The notes beneath the pieces were generated by a model, which ran no database searches, had not been told where the DNA came from, and saw only the letters and a program-made list of their open reading frames with translations. From the NCBI GenBank assembly GCA_020063545.1, contig JAGUUF010000068.1, positions 1-8,354 on the forward strand: a stretch of DNA of 8,354 nt, read 5' to 3'. Source of the stretch: Cytophagales bacterium (GTDB lineage Bacteria; Bacteroidota; Bacteroidia; Cytophagales; Cyclobacteriaceae). Positions 1 through 6,608 of this stretch are shown here, piece by piece (position 1 is the first letter of the stretch; the number at the start of each line of letters is the position of its first letter). The translations under genes were made by a program, and so were the position numbers.

Positions 1-497
1 AGGAAATCGGTTGCCGGGACGAACTGCCGGAAACCCAAAACACACTCGAAGGCAATGCGCGGCAAAAGGCGCAATATGTTTACGATATTTACCGGGTACC
101 CTGTTTTGCCGATGACACCGGGCTGGAAGTTGACGCCCTGAACGGTGAGCCGGGCGTTTACTCCGCCCGCTACGCAGGCGAGCACAAAAGCAGCAATGAC
201 AACATTAACCTGCTATTGAGCAGGCTGGCTGGCCAACCAAACCGTAATGCCCAATTCAGGTGCGTTGTTGCGCTGGTGGGCGATGACGGTTCGCAACTTT
301 TTGAAGGTATTGTTAAGGGCATGATTCTTACGGAGCGCAGGGGTGCTGGCGGTTTTGGTTACGACCCGGTTTTTCTGCCGCTTGGATCAAACCGCACCCT
401 GGCCGAGATGACCATGGAAGAGAAAAATAAAATCAGCCACCGGGGCGAGGCGGTGCGTAAACTGGCACACTATCTTCAGAAAAAATATGGTCGGTAG
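1..497 (+). CDS. rdgB: XTP/dITP pyrophosphatase, RdgB/HAM1 family (5' end missing)
   Basis: This is the C-terminal part of a nucleoside-triphosphate pyrophosphatase that removes non-canonical purine nucleotides (dITP, XTP, ITP) from the pool by cleaving them to the monophosphate and pyrophosphate in the cytoplasm. The frame is open from base 3, so the gene enters from the left edge; about 30 N-terminal residues, including the usual nucleotide-binding start, are missing. Visible family motifs in order are LPETQNTLEGNA, the metal/active-site stretch FADDTGLEVDAL, GEPGVYSARYAG, GFGYDPVF, and a C-terminal SHRGEA that contacts the base in known structures. The Thr-Leu-Glu-Gly-Asn-Ala wording instead of Glu-Asn-Ala is, to my recollection, usual in Bacteroidota. 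Only 34 bases separate it from udk on the same strand, so the two are probably co-transcribed. Identification is close to certain. Confidence 0.95.
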   Translation, partial: EIGCRDELPETQNTLEGNARQKAQYVYDIYRVPCFADDTGLEVDALNGEPGVYSARYAGEHKSSNDNINLLLSRLAGQPNRNAQFRCVVALVGDDGSQLFEGIVKGMILTERRGAGGFGYDPVFLPLGSNRTLAEMTMEEKNKISHRGEAVRKLAHYLQKKYGR

Positions 498-531
498 CCA
501 CCTGTTTGGTAATTTGCCCCGGTCAGTTTAA

Positions 532-1164
532 ATGAACAAGCCTTATACCATCGGCATCACAGGTGGCAGTGGTTCGGGTAAAACATACTTTTTGACAAAC
601 TTGTCAAAACGGTTTACCGAGTCGGAGCTATGCTTAATATCCCAGGATAATTATTACCATCCGCGCGACCGGCAAAAAACGGATGAACGTGGGGTAAAAA
701 ACTTTGATCTTCCCGAAGCCATTGATCACGAGCAGTTCGTTGCCGATATCAACAAACTGAAACGGGGCGAAGTGCTCACAAAAAGAGAATACACCTTTAA
801 TAACCCGGGTGCCGAACCAAAAATACTGGTATTCAAACCGGCTCCCATCCTGATAGTTGAAGGATTGTTTGTTCAATATTTTGACGACATCGCCAGGGAA
901 CTTGACCTGAAAGTGTTTATTGAGGCAAAAGATTATGTAAAGTTAAGCCGGAGGATACAACGCGATAATGAAGAACGCGGCTACGGCCTAGATGATGTGT
1001 TGTACCGGTACCACCACCACGTTATGCCTGTTTACGAAAAACTCATTGAACCGTTAAAGCACCAGGCTGATATTGTTATTCCTAATAACCACCATGTTGA
1101 ACGTGCCCTCGATGTGCTTACCCTGGCCCTGAAAGCCAAACTGGCCGGATTCAAGGTCAATTAG
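532..1164 (+). CDS. udk: Uridine kinase (P-loop nucleoside kinase)
   Basis: The 210-residue protein belongs to the uridine kinase/phosphoribulokinase branch of P-loop kinases, which phosphorylate uridine and cytidine to UMP and CMP in pyrimidine salvage. Visible features are the Walker A loop GGSGSGKT (residues 11-18), DNYY (39-42) and NFDLPEAID (57-65) in the substrate-binding region, EGLF (110-113) after a hydrophobic strand, and the arginine-rich lid RRIQRDNEERG (140-150). Its length matches the family. The ATG at 532 is chosen because the Walker A motif then sits at the usual distance from the N-terminus. No Shine-Dalgarno sequence is visible, which is normal in Bacteroidota. It follows rdgB closely and is followed by a gap of 54 bases before the next gene. 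Substrate choice within this family cannot be settled from motifs alone, so another nucleoside is possible. Confidence 0.9.
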   Translation: MNKPYTIGITGGSGSGKTYFLTNLSKRFTESELCLISQDNYYHPRDRQKTDERGVKNFDLPEAIDHEQFVADINKLKRGEVLTKREYTFNNPGAEPKILVFKPAPILIVEGLFVQYFDDIARELDLKVFIEAKDYVKLSRRIQRDNEERGYGLDDVLYRYHHHVMPVYEKLIEPLKHQADIVIPNNHHVERALDVLTLALKAKLAGFKVN

Positions 1165-1204
1165 GCCGTTTTTGTATACCCCTTTCAGATTCGGAGCAAT
1201 TTTC

Positions 1205-1212
1205 TACTTTTG
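1205..1212 (+). promoter_or_regulatory. Bacteroidota-type -7 box (TAnnTTTG), possibly leaderless
   Basis: The octamer TACTTTTG matches the Bacteroidota primary sigma factor -7 consensus TAnnTTTG exactly. It ends six bases before the ATG at 1219, so a start about 5-7 bases downstream would give a transcript with almost no leader. No convincing -33 TTG element lies at the expected spacing; the nearest TTTG (1171-1174) is too far upstream, at 30 bases. The match is direct, while its use as a promoter is inferred. Confidence 0.5.
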
Positions 1213-1218
1213 TAGCCC

Positions 1219-1560
1219 ATGAAAAAAGCGCTTAACCGGAATCGTACCCTAACCCTTGCAGCAGGGCTGGGTGTGGCTGTTGCCATTACCGTAAGCCAGC
1301 TTTTCTTTTACACGTTACCGGATAAGCCCGTAAACCAGGTAGAGACTGAGCAATCGGATGACGCGGCTTACATTTCAATGCCTTCCGTTACCCTACCGTC
1401 CTCTTCATCTGTGGTTGAGACCAACCAGGGGTTTTCGTTTATCCTCGAAATTCTTTTTGAAGATGAACACCGGCACGAGGAGCCTGTTTCGTTCAATAAG
1501 GTTTTTGACAAACTCCTTCATACACTCTTTCGGGTTGTTATTTCCCCAAACGCACCCTGA
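1219..1560 (+). CDS. Small single-pass membrane protein of unknown function
   Basis: I do not recognise this 113-residue protein. It starts with a short basic stretch (MKKALNRNR) and a hydrophobic segment at about residues 11-31, consistent with an uncleaved signal anchor. The rest faces outward: a Ser/Thr/Pro-rich linker (about 35-68), then a region with a Glu/Asp/His cluster (EDEHRHEE) and an amphipathic C-terminal helix ending LLHTLFRVVISPNAP. There is no lipobox and no cysteine. It is likely real because it has a good ATG, a -7 box directly upstream, the codon style of its neighbours and a fitting position between udk and secDF on the same strand. Whether it is functionally linked to SecDF is unknown. 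An overlapping frame (1358-1597) has low-quality composition and is best ignored. Confidence 0.7.
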   Translation: MKKALNRNRTLTLAAGLGVAVAITVSQLFFYTLPDKPVNQVETEQSDDAAYISMPSVTLPSSSSVVETNQGFSFILEILFEDEHRHEEPVSFNKVFDKLLHTLFRVVISPNAP

Positions 1561-1581
1561 GTATTTTATAAGCACTAATGT

Positions 1582-1607
1582 AACTGAACGCCAGTAGGCC
1601 TTCAGTT
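1582..1607 (+). promoter_or_regulatory. Inverted repeat in the secDF leader
   Basis: The arms AACTGAA (1582-1588) and TTCAGTT (1601-1607) pair perfectly. After one C/C mismatch, GCC (1590-1592) pairs with GGC (1597-1599), leaving the four-base loop AGTA. It begins 22 bases after the stop codon of the small membrane protein gene and ends 43 bases before the secDF ATG. The following TTAATTCCATTATT is AT-rich but not a real U-tract, so it is either a weak terminator for the upstream gene or a leader structure on the secDF message. Confidence 0.4.
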
Positions 1608-1650
1608 TAATTCCATTATTGAATTTTAAACCTCAAATTTTGAATTGATT

Positions 1651-4600
1651 ATGCAGAACAAAGGATTTGTAATTGTATTAACAATTGTAATTGCCGCGCT
1701 GTGTCTTTATTACCTGTCGTTTACGGTGGTATCCACACGGGTGCAGCGCAACGCCATTGCCTACGCCACCGATGCCAACGGCATTGTTGACCTGGGCAAA
1801 AAGGTAGCGTACATGGACTCGGTTTGGAATAAACCGGTTTATAACCTGTTTGGTGTTGAGTTTACGTACAAAGAAGTAAAAGATAACGAATTGAGCCTTG
1901 GCCTCGACTTGCAGGGCGGTATGCACGTAACCCTCGAGGTTTCCCCGGTCGACATTATAAAAGGACTTAGCGGCAACAATAAAGATTCAGCTTTTGTAAA
2001 AGCATTGGTAAAGGCGCAGCAAAGGCAAAAGAACAGCGAGAAGAGTTTCAGCTCGCTGTTTTTTGAATCGTACCGTGAAGATAACCCAGGGGCAAAACTC
2101 GCCCACGTGTTTGCGTCAGCCACTACGCGCGGAAGAATAAGCCTGAACGACCCGGATGAAAAAGTAATTGAAGTGGTGGAACAGGAGATTGAGAGTGCCA
2201 TTGATCGCTCGTACACCATCCTGAAAAACCGCCTCGATCAATTCGGGACCTCCGCTCCGAACATCCAGCGGTTGCCCGGCACAGGCCGCATCCAGATTGA
2301 AATTCCGGGTGCCGATAACCCTGCCCGTGTGCGCAAACTGCTGCAAGGCGTGGCGCGGCTTGAATTCTGGGATGTGGTGGAACCCAACGATATTTCAACT
2401 TCGCTGATGAGCATCAACGAACTCCTCGCCAAAGAGCAGCAGAGTCTCGCCCTTGCAAAAACAGCAACATCAGCCGGAACACAAACAGAAGCAAAACCAT
2501 CGGCCGATACAACCCTTACCGATCTCGAAAAACAATTGCAAACCGCTTCGGTAGGCGACACAACTAAGTCGGGGCTGGATTCGCTGCAAAACCTGGGTGT
2601 TTCGCCCTTGTTTGCCAAAAGCACTCCGGCAGGTACATTCCGGTACAGCCTAAAGGACACTGCCGAGATAAACCGCATCTTCAGGCGTGCCGATGTGCGC
2701 AGCCTGCTGCCCCGCAATGTAGGCATATACTGGGGCAATAAACCCGACAAAGACCTGGGTAACACCGAAGCCCTGTCACTTTATTTTCTCGATCAGGGAA
2801 GGGGAGGTAAACCAAAGCTCACGGGCGAAGTGATAAACGATGCCCGCCAGGATCTGGATGAATACGCCCGGCCGGCCGTAAGCATGACGATGAATGCTAC
2901 CGGTACGCGCATCTGGGCCAAGATGACAGCCGAAGCGGCCAGCAAATCGCCCCGCGGACGCATCGCCATTGTATTGGATAACGCGGTGTATAGCGCACCG
3001 TATGTAAACGGAGAAATTCCCAACGGCAACTCGCAGATTTCCGGCAACTTTACCGTGGAAGAAGCAAAAGACCTGGCGAACATTTTAAAAGCCGGATCAT
3101 TGCCTGCCCCCACAAAGATTGTTGAAGAAGCCATTGTAGGCCCTACGCTCGGTGAACTTGCGCGCGACCAGGGATTGATTTCCACTGCACTGGGCCTTGC
3201 ACTGGTAGTCATCTTCATGGTGATGTACTATGCCAAAGGCGGATGGGTAGCCAACATTGCATTGCTGTTTAACATCTTTTTCATCCTGGGTATCCTTGCG
3301 CAACTCGATGCCTCCCTAACCCTGCCCGGTGTTGCCGGTATTGTGCTTACAATGGGTATGGCCGTTGATGCGAACGTGCTGATATTTGAACGGATAAAAG
3401 AAGAAATGCTTCATGGCAGAAAGCTGAAAGATGCCGTTAAAACCGGTTATCAACGGGCCTTCTGGACGATTTTCGATTCGAACTTAACCACCCTCATCAC
3501 GGCCTTTTTCCTGGCCTGGCTTGGCCAGGGTCCCATCCGGGGATTTGCCATTACGCTGATGGTGGGTATTGCCACTTCGTTTTTTACAGCCGTTTATGTT
3601 TCGCGGGTAATTGTGGAGTGGATGACCCGCAGAGGCGATGAGAGCAAAATTTCGTTCGACACCTTTATTGCAAAGGCCGTTAAAAAGAGAAGACAGTTTG
3701 AGTTTGTACGCAACAGCAAACTGGCCTACATCATATCATCGGCTTTGATTGTTGTCGGGCTCTCGCTGATGCTGGTGAAGGGGCTCAACCTGGGGGTTGA
3801 TTTCAAAGGCGGCCGCGCTTACATTGTTTCATTTAACCAACCTGTTGTAGCCACCAGCCTGAAAGTGGGGTTGAGCGAGGCGTTTTCAAATGCCGGCACG
3901 GAAGTAAAGAATTACGGCAGCAACAGCACGGTTAAAGTAACTACATCGTACCTGATTGATGACGATACCGATGAAGCCGATGACAAAGTAAAGCAAGCGC
4001 TTATTGCCGGTTTGGAGAAAATAACCGGAAAGCAATATGTCGATCAGGATTCACAACTGAACGACAGCCGCTTTACCATTTCCAGTTCCTCCAAGGTTGG
4101 GGCTACCGTTGCTGATGACATCAAAAATTCAGCGTGGGAGGCCAGCTTGTTTTCGATAGTGGCCATCTTCATTTACATCCTCATCCGGTTCCGAAAGTGG
4201 CAGTTCAGTGCAGGCGCCATCGTGGCCACGCTGCACGACACACTATTTGTGTTTGCGGCCTTTGCCATTGCTAATTTCTTCGGCCTCAGCTTTGAAATCG
4301 ACCAGGTGTTTGTGGCTGCCGTGCTCACCATCATCGGGTATTCCATTAACGATACGGTGATCATCTTCGACCGGATACGCGAGTACATCGGGCTGGGCAC
4401 TTCGCACGACAAAAAGAAAATCGTAAACGATGCCATTAACGACACGCTGTCGCGCACCATCATCACGGCCGGCACCACCCTGTTGGTGGTGGTTACGCTA
4501 TTGATTTTTGGTGGTGAGGTGTTGCGTGGATTCTCCTTTGCCTTGCTGGTAGGTATAGTAGTGGGAACGTATTCTTCGGTGTTCATTGCTGCGCCCATTA

Positions 4601-4668
4601 TCATTGACCTGGATAAGAAGGAAGAAGAAAAACCAGCGGAGGTAAAGAAAGTGCCGGTAACGGCTTAA
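1651..4668 (+). CDS. secDF: SecDF fusion, protein translocase accessory subunit
   Basis: This 1005-residue inner-membrane protein joins SecD and SecF in one chain, as is usual in Bacteroidota; it uses the proton gradient to help pull proteins out of the SecYEG channel. The SecD half has TM1 (about 6-26), the motif LGLDLQGGMHV (near 83-93) opening the periplasmic P1 domain, a low-complexity Ala/Thr/Ser insert (about 265-310), and five more helices (about 508-658) with the membrane aspartate Asp573 in GMAVDANVLIFERIKEE. The SecF half has its first helix at 691-711, LGVDFKGG (Asp717), and five helices from about 830 with Asp863 (TLHDT) and Asp901 (SINDTVIIFDRIRE). The tail is charged and Lys/Glu-rich. 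I choose the ATG at 1651; an in-frame TTG two codons upstream (1645) gives a poorer start. All key residues are present. Confidence 0.97.
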   Translation: MQNKGFVIVLTIVIAALCLYYLSFTVVSTRVQRNAIAYATDANGIVDLGKKVAYMDSVWNKPVYNLFGVEFTYKEVKDNELSLGLDLQGGMHVTLEVSPVDIIKGLSGNNKDSAFVKALVKAQQRQKNSEKSFSSLFFESYREDNPGAKLAHVFASATTRGRISLNDPDEKVIEVVEQEIESAIDRSYTILKNRLDQFGTSAPNIQRLPGTGRIQIEIPGADNPARVRKLLQGVARLEFWDVVEPNDISTSLMSINELLAKEQQSLALAKTATSAGTQTEAKPSADTTLTDLEKQLQTASVGDTTKSGLDSLQNLGVSPLFAKSTPAGTFRYSLKDTAEINRIFRRADVRSLLPRNVGIYWGNKPDKDLGNTEALSLYFLDQGRGGKPKLTGEVINDARQDLDEYARPAVSMTMNATGTRIWAKMTAEAASKSPRGRIAIVLDNAVYSAPYVNGEIPNGNSQISGNFTVEEAKDLANILKAGSLPAPTKIVEEAIVGPTLGELARDQGLISTALGLALVVIFMVMYYAKGGWVANIALLFNIFFILGILAQLDASLTLPGVAGIVLTMGMAVDANVLIFERIKEEMLHGRKLKDAVKTGYQRAFWTIFDSNLTTLITAFFLAWLGQGPIRGFAITLMVGIATSFFTAVYVSRVIVEWMTRRGDESKISFDTFIAKAVKKRRQFEFVRNSKLAYIISSALIVVGLSLMLVKGLNLGVDFKGGRAYIVSFNQPVVATSLKVGLSEAFSNAGTEVKNYGSNSTVKVTTSYLIDDDTDEADDKVKQALIAGLEKITGKQYVDQDSQLNDSRFTISSSSKVGATVADDIKNSAWEASLFSIVAIFIYILIRFRKWQFSAGAIVATLHDTLFVFAAFAIANFFGLSFEIDQVFVAAVLTIIGYSINDTVIIFDRIREYIGLGTSHDKKKIVNDAINDTLSRTIITAGTTLLVVVTLLIFGGEVLRGFSFALLVGIVVGTYSSVFIAAPIIIDLDKKEEEKPAEVKKVPVTA

Positions 4669-4693
4669 AGAGGTTGAGGTGTATAGGGTATTT

Positions 4694-4723
4694 GGCATTG
4701 GGGTATCCAATGCCTTATTTTTT
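4694..4723 (+). terminator. Intrinsic terminator of secDF
   Basis: A perfect 8-bp stem GGCATTGG/CCAATGCC with a five-base loop (GGTAT) is followed directly by TTATTTTTT. It begins 25 bases after the secDF stop codon. The U-tract lies only on the plus strand, so it serves secDF rather than the convergent minus-strand gene, whose stop codon lies at 4725-4727, immediately beyond the tract. Confidence 0.9.
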
Positions 4724-4724
4724 G

Positions 4725-5885
4725 TCAGAAGTCTGAAATTCGTTCTTTAAGAAAAAATTCAATTTGTGCCGGAGCCCGTGCCTCCAAAACAACCAGGTTA
4801 TTTTCATCAATCACCAGGTACAACGGAATTCCTTCCATATCAGGTTGAATTATTTTACCGAGCAATGGTTCAACTTCCATCACCTGAAGCCATGGGGTGT
4901 TGTCTTTCTTTACAGCCTCTTTCCATTTGTTTACATCCTTATCTATGCTTATGCCAATTATTGGTATTTTGTATTTGTGTAGTTTAGAGTAAAGAGCGCG
5001 TAATTGCCCGGTATTGGCCTTTCGGCAGGGCCCGCACCAGGATGCCCAGAAATCAATGATTTTGTATTTCCCGGGGATTTTGTAAAGAGGGTAGTGTTTC
5101 CCTTTTGAGTCAACAAGGGTTGTGTTTGGTAATACAAGTCCGGCTTTGCTTTTTGATGTAGCCAGGTTATTGTTCTTTAAGTTCCGGTAAAGAATTATTT
5201 CAGATTCGGGTAATCGGCTGATGTACGGGGAGATCTGTTCAGGCTGCAGTTGTCCGAAATAAGCTTCGTTAAGATAATAAATTCCGGCTGCCAGAAGTGG
5301 CGGAGTTTGACAGGTATCCAAAATGGCATGCAGCCTGGACTTAATCAATTCGGTTTGCTGCAATATACTCTTCATGGTTTGCTGGCGGACCTTATCGTCC
5401 TGCTCCGGCTGTGTGCTCCGTAAATCATTGGTTTGCCGGAGTAATTTTGCAATGGGATATCTAAGATTGCGGAAAATTAATAATTGGCTGTTTAGTTCGC
5501 TGCCGGTCATTTTAACTGAATAGAACAGCGAATCACTGTTACCCTCCAGTTTTAACTTTTCTGACCTCGCGTGATTAGAAATAACAAGAAACGAATTTTC
5601 GTTTAAACCCGAAATGGTTTTGAGATAATTGCACCCCTTGCATGGTTGACTGAATTGAAATAAAACACCCTGTGGACTGGAATCAAAAGTATAGGCAAAC
5701 GTTCCGTCAGCATTGATGCGTACTGAATCGATTAATTGAGGCGTGACCAGCCCGATTTTGTCAATTCGGGCGATGTAAAATTTACTCTCCCAGTTTACAG
5801 ACGGAGTCAACTTTCCTGTAATAGTCAACTGGGCTTTCACCGAGATACACAGTATAAAAGGCAATAAGGTTATGAATAAACGCAT
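4725..5885 (-). CDS. Secreted TlpA-like thiol-disulfide oxidoreductase
   Basis: The 386-residue protein has a typical Sec signal peptide (about 1-19, ending SVKAQ) with no lipobox, so it should be periplasmic. Residues about 20-115 resemble the beta-rich N-terminal domain (DUF4369-like) common in Bacteroidota TlpA proteins. A helical, Gln-rich middle (about 125-240) leads into a thioredoxin fold from about 248: FWASWCGPCRKA with the active-site pair Cys284/Cys287, then the cis-proline loop EGIPLYLVID (Pro354). Such proteins exchange disulfides in envelope proteins or in cytochrome c maturation. Unusually, a second CxxC (PCKGC, Cys82/Cys85) sits in the N-terminal domain, and Cys191 is unpaired. 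It lies 64 bases downstream of a gene for a very cysteine-rich lipoprotein, which is a plausible substrate by inference. The ATG is chosen because the signal peptide starts there. Confidence 0.9.
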   Translation of the reverse strand: MRLFITLLPFILCISVKAQLTITGKLTPSVNWESKFYIARIDKIGLVTPQLIDSVRINADGTFAYTFDSSPQGVLFQFSQPCKGCNYLKTISGLNENSFLVISNHARSEKLKLEGNSDSLFYSVKMTGSELNSQLLIFRNLRYPIAKLLRQTNDLRSTQPEQDDKVRQQTMKSILQQTELIKSRLHAILDTCQTPPLLAAGIYYLNEAYFGQLQPEQISPYISRLPESEIILYRNLKNNNLATSKSKAGLVLPNTTLVDSKGKHYPLYKIPGKYKIIDFWASWCGPCRKANTGQLRALYSKLHKYKIPIIGISIDKDVNKWKEAVKKDNTPWLQVMEVEPLLGKIIQPDMEGIPLYLVIDENNLVVLEARAPAQIEFFLKERISDF

Positions 5886-5906
5886 ACTGCAATTCTAAAT
5901 TTAAGA

Positions 5907-5939
5907 AACGGCATCAGGCTGATTGGTCCTGATGCCGTT
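5907..5939 (-). terminator. Strong hairpin between the lipoprotein gene and the TlpA-like gene
   Basis: A perfect 12-bp stem (AACGGCATCAGG/CCTGATGCCGTT) encloses a nine-base loop. Read on the minus strand it starts 10 bases after the stop codon of the cysteine-rich lipoprotein gene and is followed by TCTTAAATTT, an imperfect U-tract. It is therefore a probable terminator or partial attenuator. It ends only 21 bases before the ATG of the TlpA-like gene, leaving little room for a separate promoter. Confidence 0.75.
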
Positions 5940-5949
5940 AAAATTAATT

Positions 5950-6492
5950 TTAATTATTAGAATTAATCAAAACTTCAAACGATTTGGTGATTCCTTTGGT
6001 GGTAATACCATTCATGTTGGCATAATTAATAAGCTTTGCAATATTTCTGGGGTAAATTGTTACCGGTGGCGAAGTATTTTGTAATCGAGGTGTGGGATTG
6101 CCACCGGAACATTGACAAGATGCTAATCCGAAATAAACACCGCAAGCTGCCGATTGTGGTGCCGTACAACAAATACAGCACTCAGAGTATGCTCCGATTG
6201 CGCTACACCCGCGATCTTCCGGTTGACAATTACAATTTACTGTAAGTTTTTGAGTGAAAGGCTTTTTAATGGAATTCTGCGTATAATCCGCTATCATGGT
6301 CTTTTTGTCATCATCAAGGGCATCAATGAAGTTTTTATATTCTTCTGAAAATAGATTGTATGTGGTTCCATTTACTTCCAGAATTTCGGGGTAATCCCTT
6401 ACTTTTACAGCTATGCTGGTTTCTTGTTCACAGCTCGCTATCATAAGGACAGCTACGACAAAAGCAAAAAATATTACAGCAATTTTTTTCAT
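5950..6492 (-). CDS. Cysteine-rich exported lipoprotein of unknown function
   Basis: I do not recognise this 180-residue protein as any named family. It begins with a lipoprotein signal peptide: a basic start, a hydrophobic core, and the lipobox MIASC with acceptor Cys21, followed by EQE. Residues about 30-80 form a charged, probably helical region. Residues 87-128 hold ten cysteines in the pattern CxC-x6-C-x8-CC-x-CC-x7-C-x8-CxC, which is roughly symmetrical about the central CCxCC. A Pro-rich linker and a mixed C-terminal segment ending EVLINSNN follow. An even number of cysteines suits five disulfides or metal binding; the sequence does not decide. Upstream lies a small LuxR-type regulator and downstream a secreted TlpA-like oxidoreductase, all on the same strand. 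It is loosely reminiscent of NVEALA-type cysteine-rich secreted proteins of Bacteroidota, but I see no such motif. Confidence 0.85.
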   Translation of the reverse strand: MKKIAVIFFAFVVAVLMIASCEQETSIAVKVRDYPEILEVNGTTYNLFSEEYKNFIDALDDDKKTMIADYTQNSIKKPFTQKLTVNCNCQPEDRGCSAIGAYSECCICCTAPQSAACGVYFGLASCQCSGGNPTPRLQNTSPPVTIYPRNIAKLINYANMNGITTKGITKSFEVLINSNN

Positions 6493-6525
6493 AACGATTT
6501 CGGTTTAGTGAAACATAATGAACCA

Positions 6526-6541
6526 TGCATCTGCAGAAGCA
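6526..6541. promoter_or_regulatory. Imperfect 16-bp dyad upstream of the lipoprotein gene
   Basis: TGCATCTGCAGAAGCA is a dyad built on the perfect octamer TCTGCAGA, flanked by an A/A mismatch and TGC/GCA arms. It lies 33 bases upstream of the lipoprotein ATG, just downstream of a weak candidate -7 box. Its size and symmetry would suit an operator for a dimeric LuxR-type regulator such as the one encoded next door. This is inference only. Confidence 0.25.
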
Positions 6542-6545
6542 CGTG

Positions 6546-6577
6546 TAAATCTATTTATAAACAGCGCTCGAAAACAA
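6546..6577 (-). promoter_or_regulatory. Weak candidate promoter for the cysteine-rich lipoprotein gene
   Basis: On the minus strand, TTG (6577-6575) is followed after 21 bases by TAGATTTA (6553-6546), one mismatch from the Bacteroidota -7 consensus TAnnTTTG. A transcript from here would have a leader of roughly 45-50 bases. In such AT-rich DNA a match of this quality can arise by chance; TATGTTTC closer to the ATG is an equally imperfect alternative. Confidence 0.2.
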
Positions 6578-6593
6578 TAGTAAATTTTTACTA
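6578..6593 (-). terminator. AT-rich dyad after the LuxR-type gene
   Basis: TAGTAAATTTTTACTA is a perfect 7-bp inverted repeat with a two-base centre. On the minus strand it starts 15 bases after the stop codon of the LuxR-type gene and is followed by TTGTTTTC. The stem contains a single G-C pair, so it is a weak terminator; it could instead be a protein-binding site, since the lipoprotein promoter region begins immediately downstream. Confidence 0.35.
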
Positions 6594-6608
6594 ATTTTTT
6601 AGATAAGA

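Noticed and set aside
1645..1650. TTG at 1645 as the secDF start.
   Set aside because: It adds only two residues, whereas the ATG at 1651 gives a normal short N-terminus before the first membrane helix.
2238..2765. 175-codon open frame antisense to secDF.
   Set aside because: It lies entirely within the conserved secDF gene, has a Ser/Arg/Val-rich composition typical of an antisense shadow and shows no domain; the other antisense frames in secDF were dismissed likewise.
4764..4987. Two overlapping plus-strand frames opposite the thioredoxin domain.
   Set aside because: They are shadows of the TlpA-like gene with no recognisable composition or start context, and they follow a terminator.
6036..6348. 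Plus-strand frames opposite the cysteine-rich lipoprotein gene.
   Set aside because: The minus-strand frame has a clear lipoprotein signal peptide and a patterned cysteine array; the opposite frames show nothing coherent.
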